DNA from: Candidatus Zambryskiibacteriota bacterium
GTDB lineage: Bacteria; Patescibacteriota; Minisyncoccia; Phycocordibacterales; DATDWN01
Assembly (NCBI GenBank): GCA_016202965.1
Contig: JACQNQ010000020.1
Location: forward strand, 1 to 13,199
Length of the DNA: 13,199 nt
Direction of reading: 5' to 3'
The position numbers were made by a program, and so were the translations under genes. The first letter of the stretch is position 1. Every line of letters starts with the position of its first letter. Positions 1-5,963 of the stretch are shown here, piece by piece. The notes under the pieces were generated by a model. The model made no database searches. It was not told where the DNA came from and saw only the letters and a list, made by a program, of their open reading frames with translations.

Positions 1-258
1 TATGAGAAAAATTAAAAATATAACTACTTTGTTTAAAACGACCAATTTGTTGCCGGAGAGAAATATCAGTTTATCTATAAATGGAAAGTTTTGAAATAAA
101 AAGACTGAAGGATAGTAGGAAAGAATGAGAGAGACAAGCATATTTCTGCCGAAATACATTCCGTAGAAAAAGAAAGCCAGAAAAACAATAATCAAAACCG
201 CCAAATCAGAAGATAGTATTCCGCCGATTCGTACGACTCTTAAAAACTGCTCAATCAT
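1..258 (-). CDS. N-terminal part of a small hydrophobic membrane protein (runs off the left edge)
   Basis: This is an open frame of 86 codons from an ATG at 258-256 to the window edge, with no stop; the C-terminus is missing. The protein starts MIEQFLRVVRIGG. A strongly hydrophobic segment follows at about residues 16-32 (LAVLIIVFLAFFFYGMYFG), then a second at about 37-50 and a third beginning near residue 74 (VVIFLIFLI). It is therefore very likely an inner-membrane protein with several helices. No catalytic motif is visible. CvpA-like or other small Patescibacteria membrane proteins have this general look, but I cannot assign a family. There is no SD upstream. A TATAAT-like -10 lies only 6 nt before the ATG, so a leaderless or nearly leaderless mRNA is possible. 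Confidence 0.7.
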   Translation of the reverse strand, partial: MIEQFLRVVRIGGILSSDLAVLIIVFLAFFFYGMYFGRNMLVSLILSYYPSVFLFQNFPFIDKLIFLSGNKLVVLNKVVIFLIFLI

Positions 259-264
259 TTTCAC

Positions 265-294
265 ATTATAATATATAAATTGTAAAAAGTATAA
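265..294 (-). promoter_or_regulatory. Candidate promoter of the membrane protein, very close to its start
   Basis: Read on the minus strand, TTATAC (294-289) and TATAAT (270-265) are 18 nt apart. The -10 ends 6 nt before the ATG at 258, which would give an almost leaderless transcript. The -35 overlaps the foot of structured element A. The region is A+T-rich, so a chance match is possible. Confidence 0.35.
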
Positions 295-448
295 TCTCGT
301 TGAGTCATATCTTGAAAAAGGCCTTTCGCAGTTCCTTAGAAAATTACAATTGTAGTCAATTAATAATTTTCTTGAGGAACGAGAAGTTCGCTGGACTACC
401 AAGTCCAGACAGATTGCCTTTTGAGAGATATGAGGAGAAAGAGATTAT
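291..448. ncRNA. Structured foldback element, copy A (putative structured RNA)
   Basis: The element is closed by ATAATCTC (291-298) pairing with GAGATTAT (441-448). An internal loop follows (CGTT on the left, GAGAAA on the right). Next come CATATCT (306-312) with AGATATG (426-432), and AAAAGGC (316-322) with GCCTTTT (416-422). Inside, two arms branch: arm 1 at 331-380 (GTTCCT...AGGAAC plus AGAAAATTA/TAATTTTCT) and arm 2 at 391-408 (CTGGACT, loop ACCA, AGTCCAG). The foot helix and loop match copies B and C, while most interior helices differ in sequence but keep pairing. It lies directly downstream of dnaJ if read on the minus strand, and the DNA strand that is transcribed cannot be decided. 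A plus-strand frame from a TTG at 300 crosses it but looks accidental. I do not recognise a known RNA family. Confidence 0.6.
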
Positions 449-459
449 GTTTTTTACAA

Positions 460-1569
460 TCAAATTCCTTCTTTTTTCAGTTCTTCCACTACCTTCCTTC
501 CCTCTTTTGAAAGTTTTTTTGGAATGACAATATGGAGTTTTATCAAAATGTCGCCGCGGTGACCACCGCTTGGGACGCCTCTGCCTTTTATCCGCAAAAT
601 TTCTCCGTGCGTGACGCCTTCCGGGATTTTGACTTTAATAGCGCCATCCAGTGTATTTATAGTCTGCTCACCGCCGAGAAGCGCGTCTGTCAGTTTAACA
701 TTTAAGTCCATCAAGAGATTGTTGCCGTCCTTTCGAAAAGTGGAATGTTTTTTGACGTGGATTTTTATATACAAGTCCCCTGCCTGCGCAGGCAGGCCCG
801 CCGCTCCGCCGGAAACAGCTTCGCCGCTGCCGGTTAGCCGCATCATCTCGCTGTTGTCTATGCCGGCAGGAATTTTTATTTTGATTTCTGTTTCTTTTTT
901 CAATATTCCTTTGCCTCCGCAATTATGACACTTTACTTTTGGCACTTTGCCTGTGCCACCACATACTTCACAAGTTCTGGCTTGTTCAAACTGACCGAAA
1001 AAAGTTCTCTTAACTTCGCGTATCTGGCCCTTGCCGTTGCAAGTGTCGCATTTAATAAGTTCACTTCCCTTTTCTGCGCCCGTTCCGCCACAAGTTTCGC
1101 ACTTTGAAACTTTATTTAAAAGTAGGGTGCGCTCCACCCCGAAAACAGATTCTTCAAAAGAGATTTCAATGTCAACGGAAATGTCGCGTCCGCGTTTTGC
1201 CTGCGTCCGACGAGTGCCTCCGCCGAAAACATTTCCAAATATGTCGCCAAGGTCAAACTCAAATCCGCCATCTTGTCCGTCTTGTGTAAACTGTGAGAAA
1301 TCGAAATCACCAAAACCAGCTCCGCCTTGAAATCCTCCAGACTGTCCTCCACTCGCACCACTAAATGTTCGTCCGTACGAATCATACTCCGCCCGCTTTT
1401 TGTCATCCGACAACACCGAATACGCCTCGTTTATCTCCTTAAACTTGGCATCATCACCTGTTTTCTTGTCCGGATGATATTTGTGCGCTAAAGTCCGAAA
1501 GGCCTTTTTGATATCCTCCTTTGGCGCTTTTTTGTCTATCCCGAGAATATCGTAGTAATCCTTAGCCAT
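460..1569 (-). CDS. dnaJ: Chaperone DnaJ (Hsp40), type I
   Basis: DnaJ is the J-domain co-chaperone that delivers unfolded proteins to DnaK and stimulates its ATPase in the cytoplasm. The product is 369 aa, normal for type I. The J domain (about 1-70) begins MAKDYYDILGI and has the HPD motif at residues 32-34. A Gly/Phe-rich linker follows (about 73-125). The zinc domain has four CxxCxGxG-type repeats (CETCGGTG, CDTCNGKG, CEVCGGTG, CHNCGGKG), and two C-terminal beta domains end the protein. The frame is open for 40 more codons upstream, but the start at 1569 gives the canonical N-terminus and leaves the divergent small-gene promoter free. There is no SD. Residues about 258-264 (GLPAQAG) are encoded by an inserted palindrome. 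The dnaK gene lies upstream on the same strand, separated by three plus-strand small genes. Confidence 0.97.
   Translation of the reverse strand: MAKDYYDILGIDKKAPKEDIKKAFRTLAHKYHPDKKTGDDAKFKEINEAYSVLSDDKKRAEYDSYGRTFSGASGGQSGGFQGGAGFGDFDFSQFTQDGQDGGFEFDLGDIFGNVFGGGTRRTQAKRGRDISVDIEISFEESVFGVERTLLLNKVSKCETCGGTGAEKGSELIKCDTCNGKGQIREVKRTFFGQFEQARTCEVCGGTGKVPKVKCHNCGGKGILKKETEIKIKIPAGIDNSEMMRLTGSGEAVSGGAAGLPAQAGDLYIKIHVKKHSTFRKDGNNLLMDLNVKLTDALLGGEQTINTLDGAIKVKIPEGVTHGEILRIKGRGVPSGGHRGDILIKLHIVIPKKLSKEGRKVVEELKKEGI
779..796. repeat. 18-bp perfect palindrome inside dnaJ
   Basis: CCTGCCTGCGCAGGCAGG is its own reverse complement. It encodes part of a Gly/Ala-rich loop (AAGLPAQAGD) just before the DLYIKIHV strand. 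Many DnaJ proteins have only a short GPPGDLY-type turn at this place. It therefore looks like a small GC-rich palindromic repeat that landed in frame in a tolerant surface loop. I saw no second copy in this window. Confidence 0.75.
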
Positions 1570-1614
1570 AGTTTTATTATTTTTTATCTTATCATTTTTT
1601 AATTTCTTGCACAC

Positions 1615-1643
1615 TTGACGTATTATATATAATATGCTACCAT
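1615..1643 (+). promoter_or_regulatory. Sigma70-type promoter of small gene 1
   Basis: TTGACG (1615-1620), a 17-nt spacer ending ATGC, then TACCAT (1638-1643). The TGC just before the -10 acts like an extended -10. Spacing and the ATGC signature match the promoters at 5653 and 6938. It would give a 5' leader of only about 11 nt. It lies in the gap upstream of dnaJ, back to back with that gene. Confidence 0.8.
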
Positions 1644-1661
1644 TGTAAATAGGAGGTTTCG

Positions 1662-1913
1662 ATGAAAACACCGTCGCGTAGGTGGACACAAAAAGAGAGA
1701 AAACAGTTAGTTTGGGAGATTTGCAACCGTCTTAAGGGTATTATCTTTGAGGAGGGCGATAATCACACTTCGTGTGTTCGTGACTTTCGACGAGTAGCTG
1801 AAGGGCTAGGATTAATTCAGGTTCTAACCGGCCCTGTCGATGCACGTGGTCTTGAAATGAACCGCGAAAATATCCTCGCAACGATTGCAAACTGTAACAA
1901 AAATGTGAATTAA
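1662..1913 (+). CDS. Small gene 1: unknown 83-aa basic protein
   Basis: I do not recognise the family. The 83-aa product starts MKTPSRRWTQKERKQLVWEI. It has a basic, probably helical N-terminal half, a middle segment with DFRRVAEGLGLI, and an Asn-rich tail. There is no signal peptide or membrane segment, so it is probably cytoplasmic. The gene has a complete private expression unit: promoter at 1615-1643, SD AGGAGG at 1651-1656 five bases before the ATG, and an intrinsic terminator 12 nt after the stop. The tryptophans and RRW/ERKQ run could suit nucleic-acid binding, but that is a guess. It sits between dnaJ and dnaK on the opposite strand, so it is not part of the chaperone operon. Confidence 0.85.
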   Translation: MKTPSRRWTQKERKQLVWEICNRLKGIIFEEGDNHTSCVRDFRRVAEGLGLIQVLTGPVDARGLEMNRENILATIANCNKNVN

Positions 1914-1924
1914 CTTGAAGTTGG

Positions 1925-1974
1925 CCGCCACGGATGGCGCAGGAAAACCACCTGCTACATCCGGCGGTTTTTTT
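1925..1974 (+). terminator. Intrinsic terminator after small gene 1
   Basis: CCGCC and GGATG pair with CATCC and GGCGG around an inner GCAGG/CCTGC helix. Seven or more T residues follow (1968-1974). The CCGCC...GGCGG-T-run plan is shared with the terminator of small gene 5. Confidence 0.88.
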
Positions 1975-2016
1975 GCATTTATTTTTCTGATAGTATTATT
2001 AGAGGAGGTAAATAAT

Positions 2017-2259
2017 ATGGACGAACAACTCATTCAAAATTACCTGATTGAAAACCGCCAACGTAGAATTAAATCTCTGGTAGAACTGGAAAAAGCCATT
2101 GATGCCTGTTTGAGGCACAAGCGCAAAACTTCTACAGATTATCATCGGATAATCTGCGCCATTGATTCGCATTTGAAAGCTGACGGAAAAGTGCTGGAAG
2201 TTCTGATGATGATTCGACCAGTTCTACTGCAAGTCAAGTTTCCAAAACAAACCAAATAA
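2017..2259 (+). CDS. Small gene 2: unknown 80-aa protein
   Basis: I do not recognise the family. The frame is open upstream to 1915, but that part runs through the previous terminator. The ATG at 2017 is chosen because a near-ideal SD (GAGGAGG, 2003-2009) lies 7 nt before it. The 80-aa product (MDEQLIQNYLIENRQRRIKS...) looks almost wholly helical, rich in Leu, Ile, Lys and Arg, with no membrane segment. Its core SLVELEKAI and C-terminal VLEVLMMIRPVLLQ resemble SLNKLEKVV and VILKVLEPLLQ in small gene 3, so the two could be distant paralogs (weak evidence). No promoter as clear as those of genes 1, 4 and 5 is visible. It may depend on read-through of the gene 1 terminator or a weak promoter near 1973-1999. 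Confidence 0.83.
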   Translation: MDEQLIQNYLIENRQRRIKSLVELEKAIDACLRHKRKTSTDYHRIICAIDSHLKADGKVLEVLMMIRPVLLQVKFPKQTK

Positions 2260-2301
2260 ACCCGTGATGAAGCTACGCTTCACGCGGGTTTCATCATTTT
2301 T
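2258..2301 (+). terminator. Intrinsic terminator after small gene 2
   Basis: AAACCCG (2258-2264) pairs with CGGGTTT (2285-2291), with an inner GAAGC/GCTTC helix and a T-rich tail. It begins within the stop codon. The remaining stretch to 2396 holds a CGCACGTGCG palindrome near 2323-2332 and no recognisable gene. Confidence 0.78.
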
Positions 2302-2396
2302 ATTTCCCTACACTAGAATTACGCACGTGCGCAAGTTTGGTGTATGGCTTGATTTTTTGTTTGGATAAGGTAGTTTGTTGCTAGAGGTGATCAATA

Positions 2397-2627
2397 ATGA
2401 CGTTTACAGCTCATGTTCCCACAAGAGAAGATAAGAAAGAATCTCTGAACAAACTTGAAAAGGTTGTGCTAAGAGTTTCTCCGGATCAAATAGACAATGA
2501 TGAAGTGCCGGCTGAACTCGTTGCATGTATTGGAAAATGTCTGCGTCTGGAAATAACACCGTCAGTAATACTGAAAGTGCTTGAGCCACTTCTTCAAGCG
2601 GAAGACGCTGAGTCAATACCATTCTGA
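2397..2627 (+). CDS. Small gene 3: unknown 76-aa protein
   Basis: I do not recognise the family. The 76-aa product starts MTFTAHVPTREDKKESLNKL and is acidic in its second half (QIDNDEVPAEL, QAEDAE). It is mostly predicted helix, with no signal or membrane segment. An SD-like AGAGGTGA (2383-2390) lies 6 nt before the ATG. A weak promoter candidate is TTGATT (2349-2354), 16 nt, TAGTTT (2371-2376). The C-terminal VILKVLEPLLQ resembles the end of small gene 2, suggesting duplication of neighbouring genes, though this is not firm without alignment. A strong terminator follows the stop by about 70 nt, and structured element B lies beyond it. It is convergent with dnaK. Confidence 0.8.
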   Translation: MTFTAHVPTREDKKESLNKLEKVVLRVSPDQIDNDEVPAELVACIGKCLRLEITPSVILKVLEPLLQAEDAESIPF

Positions 2628-2694
2628 TAGCAATTCGTCCGGTTTTGCAGAGAGTAAAAATTCTGCAGGAAAAATCTGCATAAAAAGCATCAAT

Positions 2695-2728
2695 GCACTT
2701 GGACACATTGTGTCCAAGTGCGTTTTTA
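2695..2728 (+). terminator. Strong intrinsic terminator after small gene 3
   Basis: GCACTTGGACAC (2695-2706) pairs perfectly with TGTCCAAGTGC around an ATTG loop, followed by GTTTTTA. It separates small gene 3 from structured element B. Confidence 0.9.
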
Positions 2729-2767
2729 TATCACCACTAGAGAATAAATAAAATTTACGTTTTGTAA

Positions 2768-2935
2768 AATCTCGTTCTACCAAAAACTTTTCGGAGCATC
2801 CACAGGCCTTGAGCATGGTTTTTGTCAACGACCCTCTGCAAGAAGGGCTCATTGACAAAATCAAGGCCGAGGACAGAACAACCCTTTCGCTGGAAAGGGT
2901 TGTGTCTCTGAAAAGTATTTGGGAGAAAAGAGATT
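2768..2935. ncRNA. Structured foldback element, copy B (putative structured RNA)
   Basis: AATCTC (2768-2773) pairs with GAGATT (2930-2935). The internal loop is the same as in the other copies (CGTT opposite GAGAAA). CCAAA with TTTGG and ACTTTTC with GAAAAGT then continue the long stem. It ends in a branched junction. Arm 1 is GGCCTTGA (2805-2812) with TCAAGGCC (2861-2868), extended by TTGTCA/TGACAA and a CCCT/AGGG tip. Arm 2 is ACAACCCTTTC (2878-2888), loop GCTG, GAAAGGGTTGT (2893-2903), perfect over 11 bp. The stem strands and the CCTTGAGC...GTTTT stretch of arm 1 are similar in sequence to copy C. It ends 11 nt from the dnaK stop codon, so on the minus strand it would be the dnaK 3' UTR. 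On the plus strand it would be a separate RNA after the gene 3 terminator. The strand is undecided. Confidence 0.68.
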
Positions 2936-2946
2936 AAAACTAAATT

Positions 2947-4845
2947 TTATTTATTCTCGTCACTTTTCTTCTCCTCAAAGTCCGCGTCGCGAACAGGACC
3001 TTCACTAGCTGAACCTTCTTTTGGAGTGCCTTGGTCATTGGGATTTTGAGCTTGGGATTTTGAAAGTATCTCCCCTATTTTCTGGAGTTCGGTTGTTGTC
3101 TTTTTTATTTGCTCCATATCCTCACCCTTACTTGCTGTTTTAGCATCAGTGATTTTATTTTCAATAGTTGTGCGCAGTTCTGTCGGCACTTTATCACCAG
3201 CGTCACGAAGAGATTTTTCAGCTGTGTATATGAGTTGTTCAGCAATGTTGCGAGCTTCCACAACTTCTTTTTTCTTGGCATCATCAACAGCGTGAGCTTC
3301 GGCATCCTTTTGCATTTTTTCAATTTCTTCTTTTGAAAGACTGGAGCGAGCTTCGATACGAATTGATTGCTCTTTGCCCGTGGCTTTATCTTTTGCTTTG
3401 ACTGACAAGATGCCATTTGCATCAACATCAAACATCACTTCCACCTGTGGCATACCTCGCGGAGCCGGAGGAATACCGTCTAGGATAAACCTGCCGAGTG
3501 ATTTATTGTCACTGGCCATTGCTCTTTCGCCTTGCACAATATGAATTTCCACAGATGTTTGATTGTCAGCCGCAGTTGAGAATACCTGCGAGCGAGAAGC
3601 TGGAATGGTTGTGTTGCGCTCCACGAGTTTGGTGGCAACCCCTCCCATCGTCTCTATACCAAGCGAGAGCGGTATAACATCCAGTAAAAGGACATCTTTG
3701 ACGTCCCCAGAGAGAATACCCCCTTGAATAGCCGCGCCGAGAGCAACCACTTCGTCCGGGTTAATGGATTTGTTTGGTTCTTTACCAAAGTATTCTTTAA
3801 CCTTTTCAACCATTTTTGGCATACGAGTCTGACCGCCGACAAGAATAACTTCGTTAATTGCAGAAATAGCAAAACCGGATGCTTCCATTGCCCGCTTTGT
3901 GATAGTCATTGCTCGGTCTATGAATTCAGCGCAAAGTTCTTCCAGTTTTGCTCGTGTCATTTTGATCAGTAAATGTTTTGGACCGGAAGCGTCAGATGTG
4001 ATGAAAGGGATATTCACTTCTGACTCCATTGATGTCGAAAGTTCTATTTTGGCTTTTTCTGCCGCTTCGTCCAAACGCTGGAGAGCCAGAGTGTCCGCGC
4101 GTAAATCAATACCGGACTGTTTTTTGAATTCGTCAGCCAGAAAATTTATGATTTTTTGGTCAATATCTTTTCCACCGAGATGCGAGTCGCCGTCAGTTGA
4201 TTTGACTTCTATAACAGAGTCGCCAACTTCGAGCACAGAGACATCGAATGTCCCGCCGCCAAAGTCGAAGACCACAATTTTTTCTTCTTTTTTGCCTTTG
4301 TCAAAACCGTAAGCCAGAGCGGCCGCTGTCGGTTCGTTTATAATGCGCAAGACTTCCAGCCCGGCAATTTGGCCGGCGTCTTTGGTTGCTTGTCTCTGGG
4401 CATCATTAAAGTAGGCCGGCACGGTAATAATGGCCTGAGTCACTTTCTGTCCGATTTTTGCTTCGGCATCCGTCTTTAATTTAGACAAAATCATTGCCGA
4501 GATTTCTTCCGGAGTTGATTCTTTATCGCTCATTTTGACTTTCACTCCGCCGGTCGCTGATTTCAAAACTTCAAAAGGAGCCACGGCTTTGTCTTTTTGG
4601 ACACCGGCGTCGTCGTAAGTGTGGCCAATGAAGCGTTTAATACCGAAAATAGTATTTTTGGCGTTTGTCACTGCCTGACGCTTTGCCAGAAGTCCCACAA
4701 GACGCTCGCCTGTTTTGGACACAGCCACAATGGACGGCGTGGTTCGCGCCCCTTCGGCGTTTTCCAATATTTTCGGCTGTCCCGCTTCCATTATGGCCAC
4801 AGCGCTGTTTGTTGTACCCAAATCTATACCAATAGTTTTAGACAT
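2947..4845 (-). CDS. dnaK: Chaperone DnaK (Hsp70)
   Basis: DnaK is the ATP-dependent Hsp70 chaperone that folds and protects cytoplasmic proteins together with DnaJ and GrpE. The product is 632 aa, normal for the family. The N-terminal ATPase domain opens with GIDLGTTNSAV (phosphate loop, residues 6-16) and has DFGGGTFDVSVLEV (second phosphate loop) and VILVGGQTRMP (adenosine motif). The conserved interdomain linker DVLLLDVIPLSLGIE precedes the beta substrate-binding domain. A helical lid and an acidic, disordered tail (SEGPVRDADFEEKKSDENK) end the protein. There is no SD; a CTTTAACTAA motif (4865-4856) lies 10 nt before the ATG. No CIRCE inverted repeat is visible upstream, so HrcA control is not supported here. 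Confidence 0.98.
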   Translation of the reverse strand: MSKTIGIDLGTTNSAVAIMEAGQPKILENAEGARTTPSIVAVSKTGERLVGLLAKRQAVTNAKNTIFGIKRFIGHTYDDAGVQKDKAVAPFEVLKSATGGVKVKMSDKESTPEEISAMILSKLKTDAEAKIGQKVTQAIITVPAYFNDAQRQATKDAGQIAGLEVLRIINEPTAAALAYGFDKGKKEEKIVVFDFGGGTFDVSVLEVGDSVIEVKSTDGDSHLGGKDIDQKIINFLADEFKKQSGIDLRADTLALQRLDEAAEKAKIELSTSMESEVNIPFITSDASGPKHLLIKMTRAKLEELCAEFIDRAMTITKRAMEASGFAISAINEVILVGGQTRMPKMVEKVKEYFGKEPNKSINPDEVVALGAAIQGGILSGDVKDVLLLDVIPLSLGIETMGGVATKLVERNTTIPASRSQVFSTAADNQTSVEIHIVQGERAMASDNKSLGRFILDGIPPAPRGMPQVEVMFDVDANGILSVKAKDKATGKEQSIRIEARSSLSKEEIEKMQKDAEAHAVDDAKKKEVVEARNIAEQLIYTAEKSLRDAGDKVPTELRTTIENKITDAKTASKGEDMEQIKKTTTELQKIGEILSKSQAQNPNDQGTPKEGSASEGPVRDADFEEKKSDENK

Positions 4846-4873
4846 GTGTTTTTAATTAGTTAAAGTTATAAAT

Positions 4874-5266
4874 TTATATAGCTAAGTTATACCGTGTACC
4901 ACGAGGATGGATTATAGTACCTCTGCCACGATGTGCTGTTATTTTACACTTTGGACAACTGGCACTGCCAGAATCTTGATGAAAATGTAATCTTATCGGT
5001 TTTTGTTCTGAATCTAAACAAGAAGTACAAAATGGACCATTTTTTATTCCATTTTCTTCGATATAGTACATATTATTTTCAACAATAAGTTTTCCTTTTA
5101 TTTCCTGTTGTTTTCGTAATTCTTTATTATCCTCTTCTAAATCCTCTATCTTTTTCGACATTTCTAACATTTTCTCTTGAGCTTCTAAAATCTGTCGATA
5201 TTCTTCAATTTTGCCAGCTTCTTTAAGAATACTGGCTGCATCCTTCAAACCATCATATAGACTCAT
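4874..5266 (-). CDS. Coiled-coil and zinc-ribbon protein of unknown function
   Basis: A 130-aa protein. Residues 1-55 (MSLYDGLKDAASILKEAGKI..., then LEAQEKMLEMSKKIEDLEED) form an amphipathic helix and a heptad-like coiled coil rich in Glu and Lys. The second half carries two CxxC pairs (CTSC and CPKC, about 27 residues apart) around a LHFHQ segment, the signature of a small zinc ribbon. The layout (MSLYDG start, coiled coil, NNMYYIEENGIKNGPFC) recalls a widespread family of hypothetical proteins seen in bacteria and phages, from memory only. The function is unknown; a DNA- or protein-binding adaptor is plausible. It lies 43 nt downstream of the 99-aa gene and 28 nt upstream of dnaK, all in one direction, with no SD. 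Confidence 0.85.
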   Translation of the reverse strand: MSLYDGLKDAASILKEAGKIEEYRQILEAQEKMLEMSKKIEDLEEDNKELRKQQEIKGKLIVENNMYYIEENGIKNGPFCTSCLDSEQKPIRLHFHQDSGSASCPKCKITAHRGRGTIIHPRGTRYNLAI

Positions 5267-5267
5267 A

Positions 5268-5316
5268 GTTTTAATTTAATTAGTTTGTTAATAAACGAAA
5301 CAGATTAAATTAAAAC
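5268..5316. repeat. Inverted repeat in the spacer between two minus-strand genes
   Basis: GTTTTAATTTAAT (5268-5280) and ATTAAATTAAAAC (5304-5316) are perfect 13-bp complements. An inner GTTT/AAAC pair lies between them. The right arm overlaps the stop codon of the gene at 5310-5609. It has no clear T-run on the minus strand, so it may act in mRNA stability or processing rather than termination. Confidence 0.65.
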
Positions 5317-5609
5317 GTCGGCGCGCGAGGTTTAGAACCTAAAAAGTATAAGCTTTCTAAAGTTGTGAAAGGAGAAGTTTGAGATTTTTCAAAGATTTCA
5401 TAAAAATATTTGTCCTCTTTTTTATATCCAGGTAGACTGAATTTTTCAGTATTATTTGAATCTTTTTCGTCTAGGTAAACAAAATCTACAAGACGAGCTT
5501 TGATTCTTTCTCCACTTTCATACACATAAAACCTGGCGCGAACAAGTCGCCCCTGCTTATCCCGCAGGATTTTCTCTACAATATTGCCTTTATGAGAAAC
5601 AATTTGCAT
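5310..5609 (-). CDS. Unknown 99-aa protein
   Basis: I do not recognise the family. The 99-aa product starts MQIVSHKGNIVEKILRDKQG. Its first half looks like alternating beta strands (RARFYVYESGERIKARLVDFVYL), possibly a small beta-barrel or curved sheet. The second half is charged (EKDSNNTEKF, YKKEDKYFYEIFEK). There is no signal peptide, membrane segment or Cys cluster. The tail SKPRAPTF is encoded by GC-rich sequence unlike the rest and ends at an inverted repeat. No SD is seen. It is followed at 43 nt by the zinc-ribbon gene and may be co-transcribed with it and dnaK. Confidence 0.72.
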   Translation of the reverse strand: MQIVSHKGNIVEKILRDKQGRLVRARFYVYESGERIKARLVDFVYLDEKDSNNTEKFSLPGYKKEDKYFYEIFEKSQTSPFTTLESLYFLGSKPRAPTF

Positions 5610-5652
5610 GAATTTATGTCCGAATTATATCCTACTTTATATTTTTGTAAAA

Positions 5653-5681
5653 TTGACAAATAAACTTATGTATGCTATCCT
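5653..5681 (+). promoter_or_regulatory. Sigma70-type promoter of small gene 4
   Basis: TTGACA (5653-5658), a 17-nt spacer ending ATGC, then TATCCT (5676-5681). This is a full-consensus -35 with an extended -10, spaced exactly like the promoters at 1615 and 6938. The ATG lies 18 nt after the -10, as at gene 1. Confidence 0.88.
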
Positions 5682-5699
5682 GTAGTTGGGAGGCAGAAT

Positions 5700-5891
5700 A
5701 TGAAAGTAAAGATGTTCATCGGATCGTTTGAACCCCTTGAGCCAGTAATAAATCAATGGCTTGGGGAAAATGGTGAAATAAAAATTCACCACATTGCCCA
5801 AAGCCAGTCTGGTCAAGGATTGGAACATTTTCTCACCTTCTCCATCTGGTACACACTGAAAAATGACCAAAAGCCAGCACCGCTACTGTAA
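5700..5891 (+). CDS. Small gene 4: 63-aa protein with MKVK...HHIAQSQS motif
   Basis: A 63-aa protein (MKVKMFIGSFEPLEPVINQW...) with an SD GGGAGG (5688-5693) six bases before the ATG, its own promoter and a double hairpin after the stop. The pattern is beta strand (VKMFIGS), helix (LEPVINQWLGEN), beta strand (KIHHIAQSQS) and beta strand (LTFSIWYTL). This is reminiscent of the small ferredoxin-like fold of Cse60-type proteins, an impression from memory without a search. No catalytic residues are evident. The opposite-strand frame 5870-5637 overlaps it but lacks an SD, and this promoter fits only the plus-strand reading. The function is unknown; strong signals suggest high expression. Confidence 0.86.
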   Translation: MKVKMFIGSFEPLEPVINQWLGENGEIKIHHIAQSQSGQGLEHFLTFSIWYTLKNDQKPAPLL

Positions 5892-5893
5892 TC

Positions 5894-5958
5894 CCGCCGA
5901 GGAATCGCCAGAAACGTTCCCGGCGGCACGCCCCGTACCAAACTTTGGTGCGGGGTTT
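5894..5958 (+). terminator. Double hairpin and terminator after small gene 4
   Basis: The first hairpin is CCGCCG-A-GGAA (5894-5904) with TTCCCGGCGG (5917-5926). The second is CCCCG plus ACCAAA (5931-5942) with TTTGGT plus CGGGG (5944-5955), followed by TTTCTC and then an eight-T run at 5967-5974. The second hairpin is the likely terminator; the first may be a stabilising or regulatory stem. The long T-run also encodes the Lys codons at the end of the opposite frameshifted gene. Confidence 0.82.
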
Positions 5959-5963
5959 CTCAT

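Noticed and set aside
300..527. Plus-strand open frame of 75 codons over element A and the dnaJ end
   Set aside because: It starts with TTG without an SD, crosses a strong foldback, overlaps the dnaJ end, and has no protein-like pattern.
2302..2396. CGCACGTGCG palindrome near 2323 as an operator
   Set aside because: Only 10 bp, single copy, with no promoter clearly linked; too weak to call.
2404..2864. Two minus-strand open frames over small gene 3, its terminator and element B
   Set aside because: They run antisense through a gene with an SD and through a perfect terminator hairpin; their composition is not protein-like.
4846..4873. HrcA/CIRCE heat-shock operator upstream of dnaK
   Set aside because: No TTAGCACTC...GAGTGCTAA-like inverted repeat was found near dnaK, grpE or dnaJ.
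5310..5400. A complete tRNA gene on the minus strand
   Set aside because: Only a T-arm/acceptor-like end is visible. The T-stem pairs poorly and no D or anticodon arm fits.
5637..5870. Minus-strand frame of 77 codons opposite small gene 4
   Set aside because: No SD or promoter. The plus-strand reading has promoter, SD and terminator in the right order.
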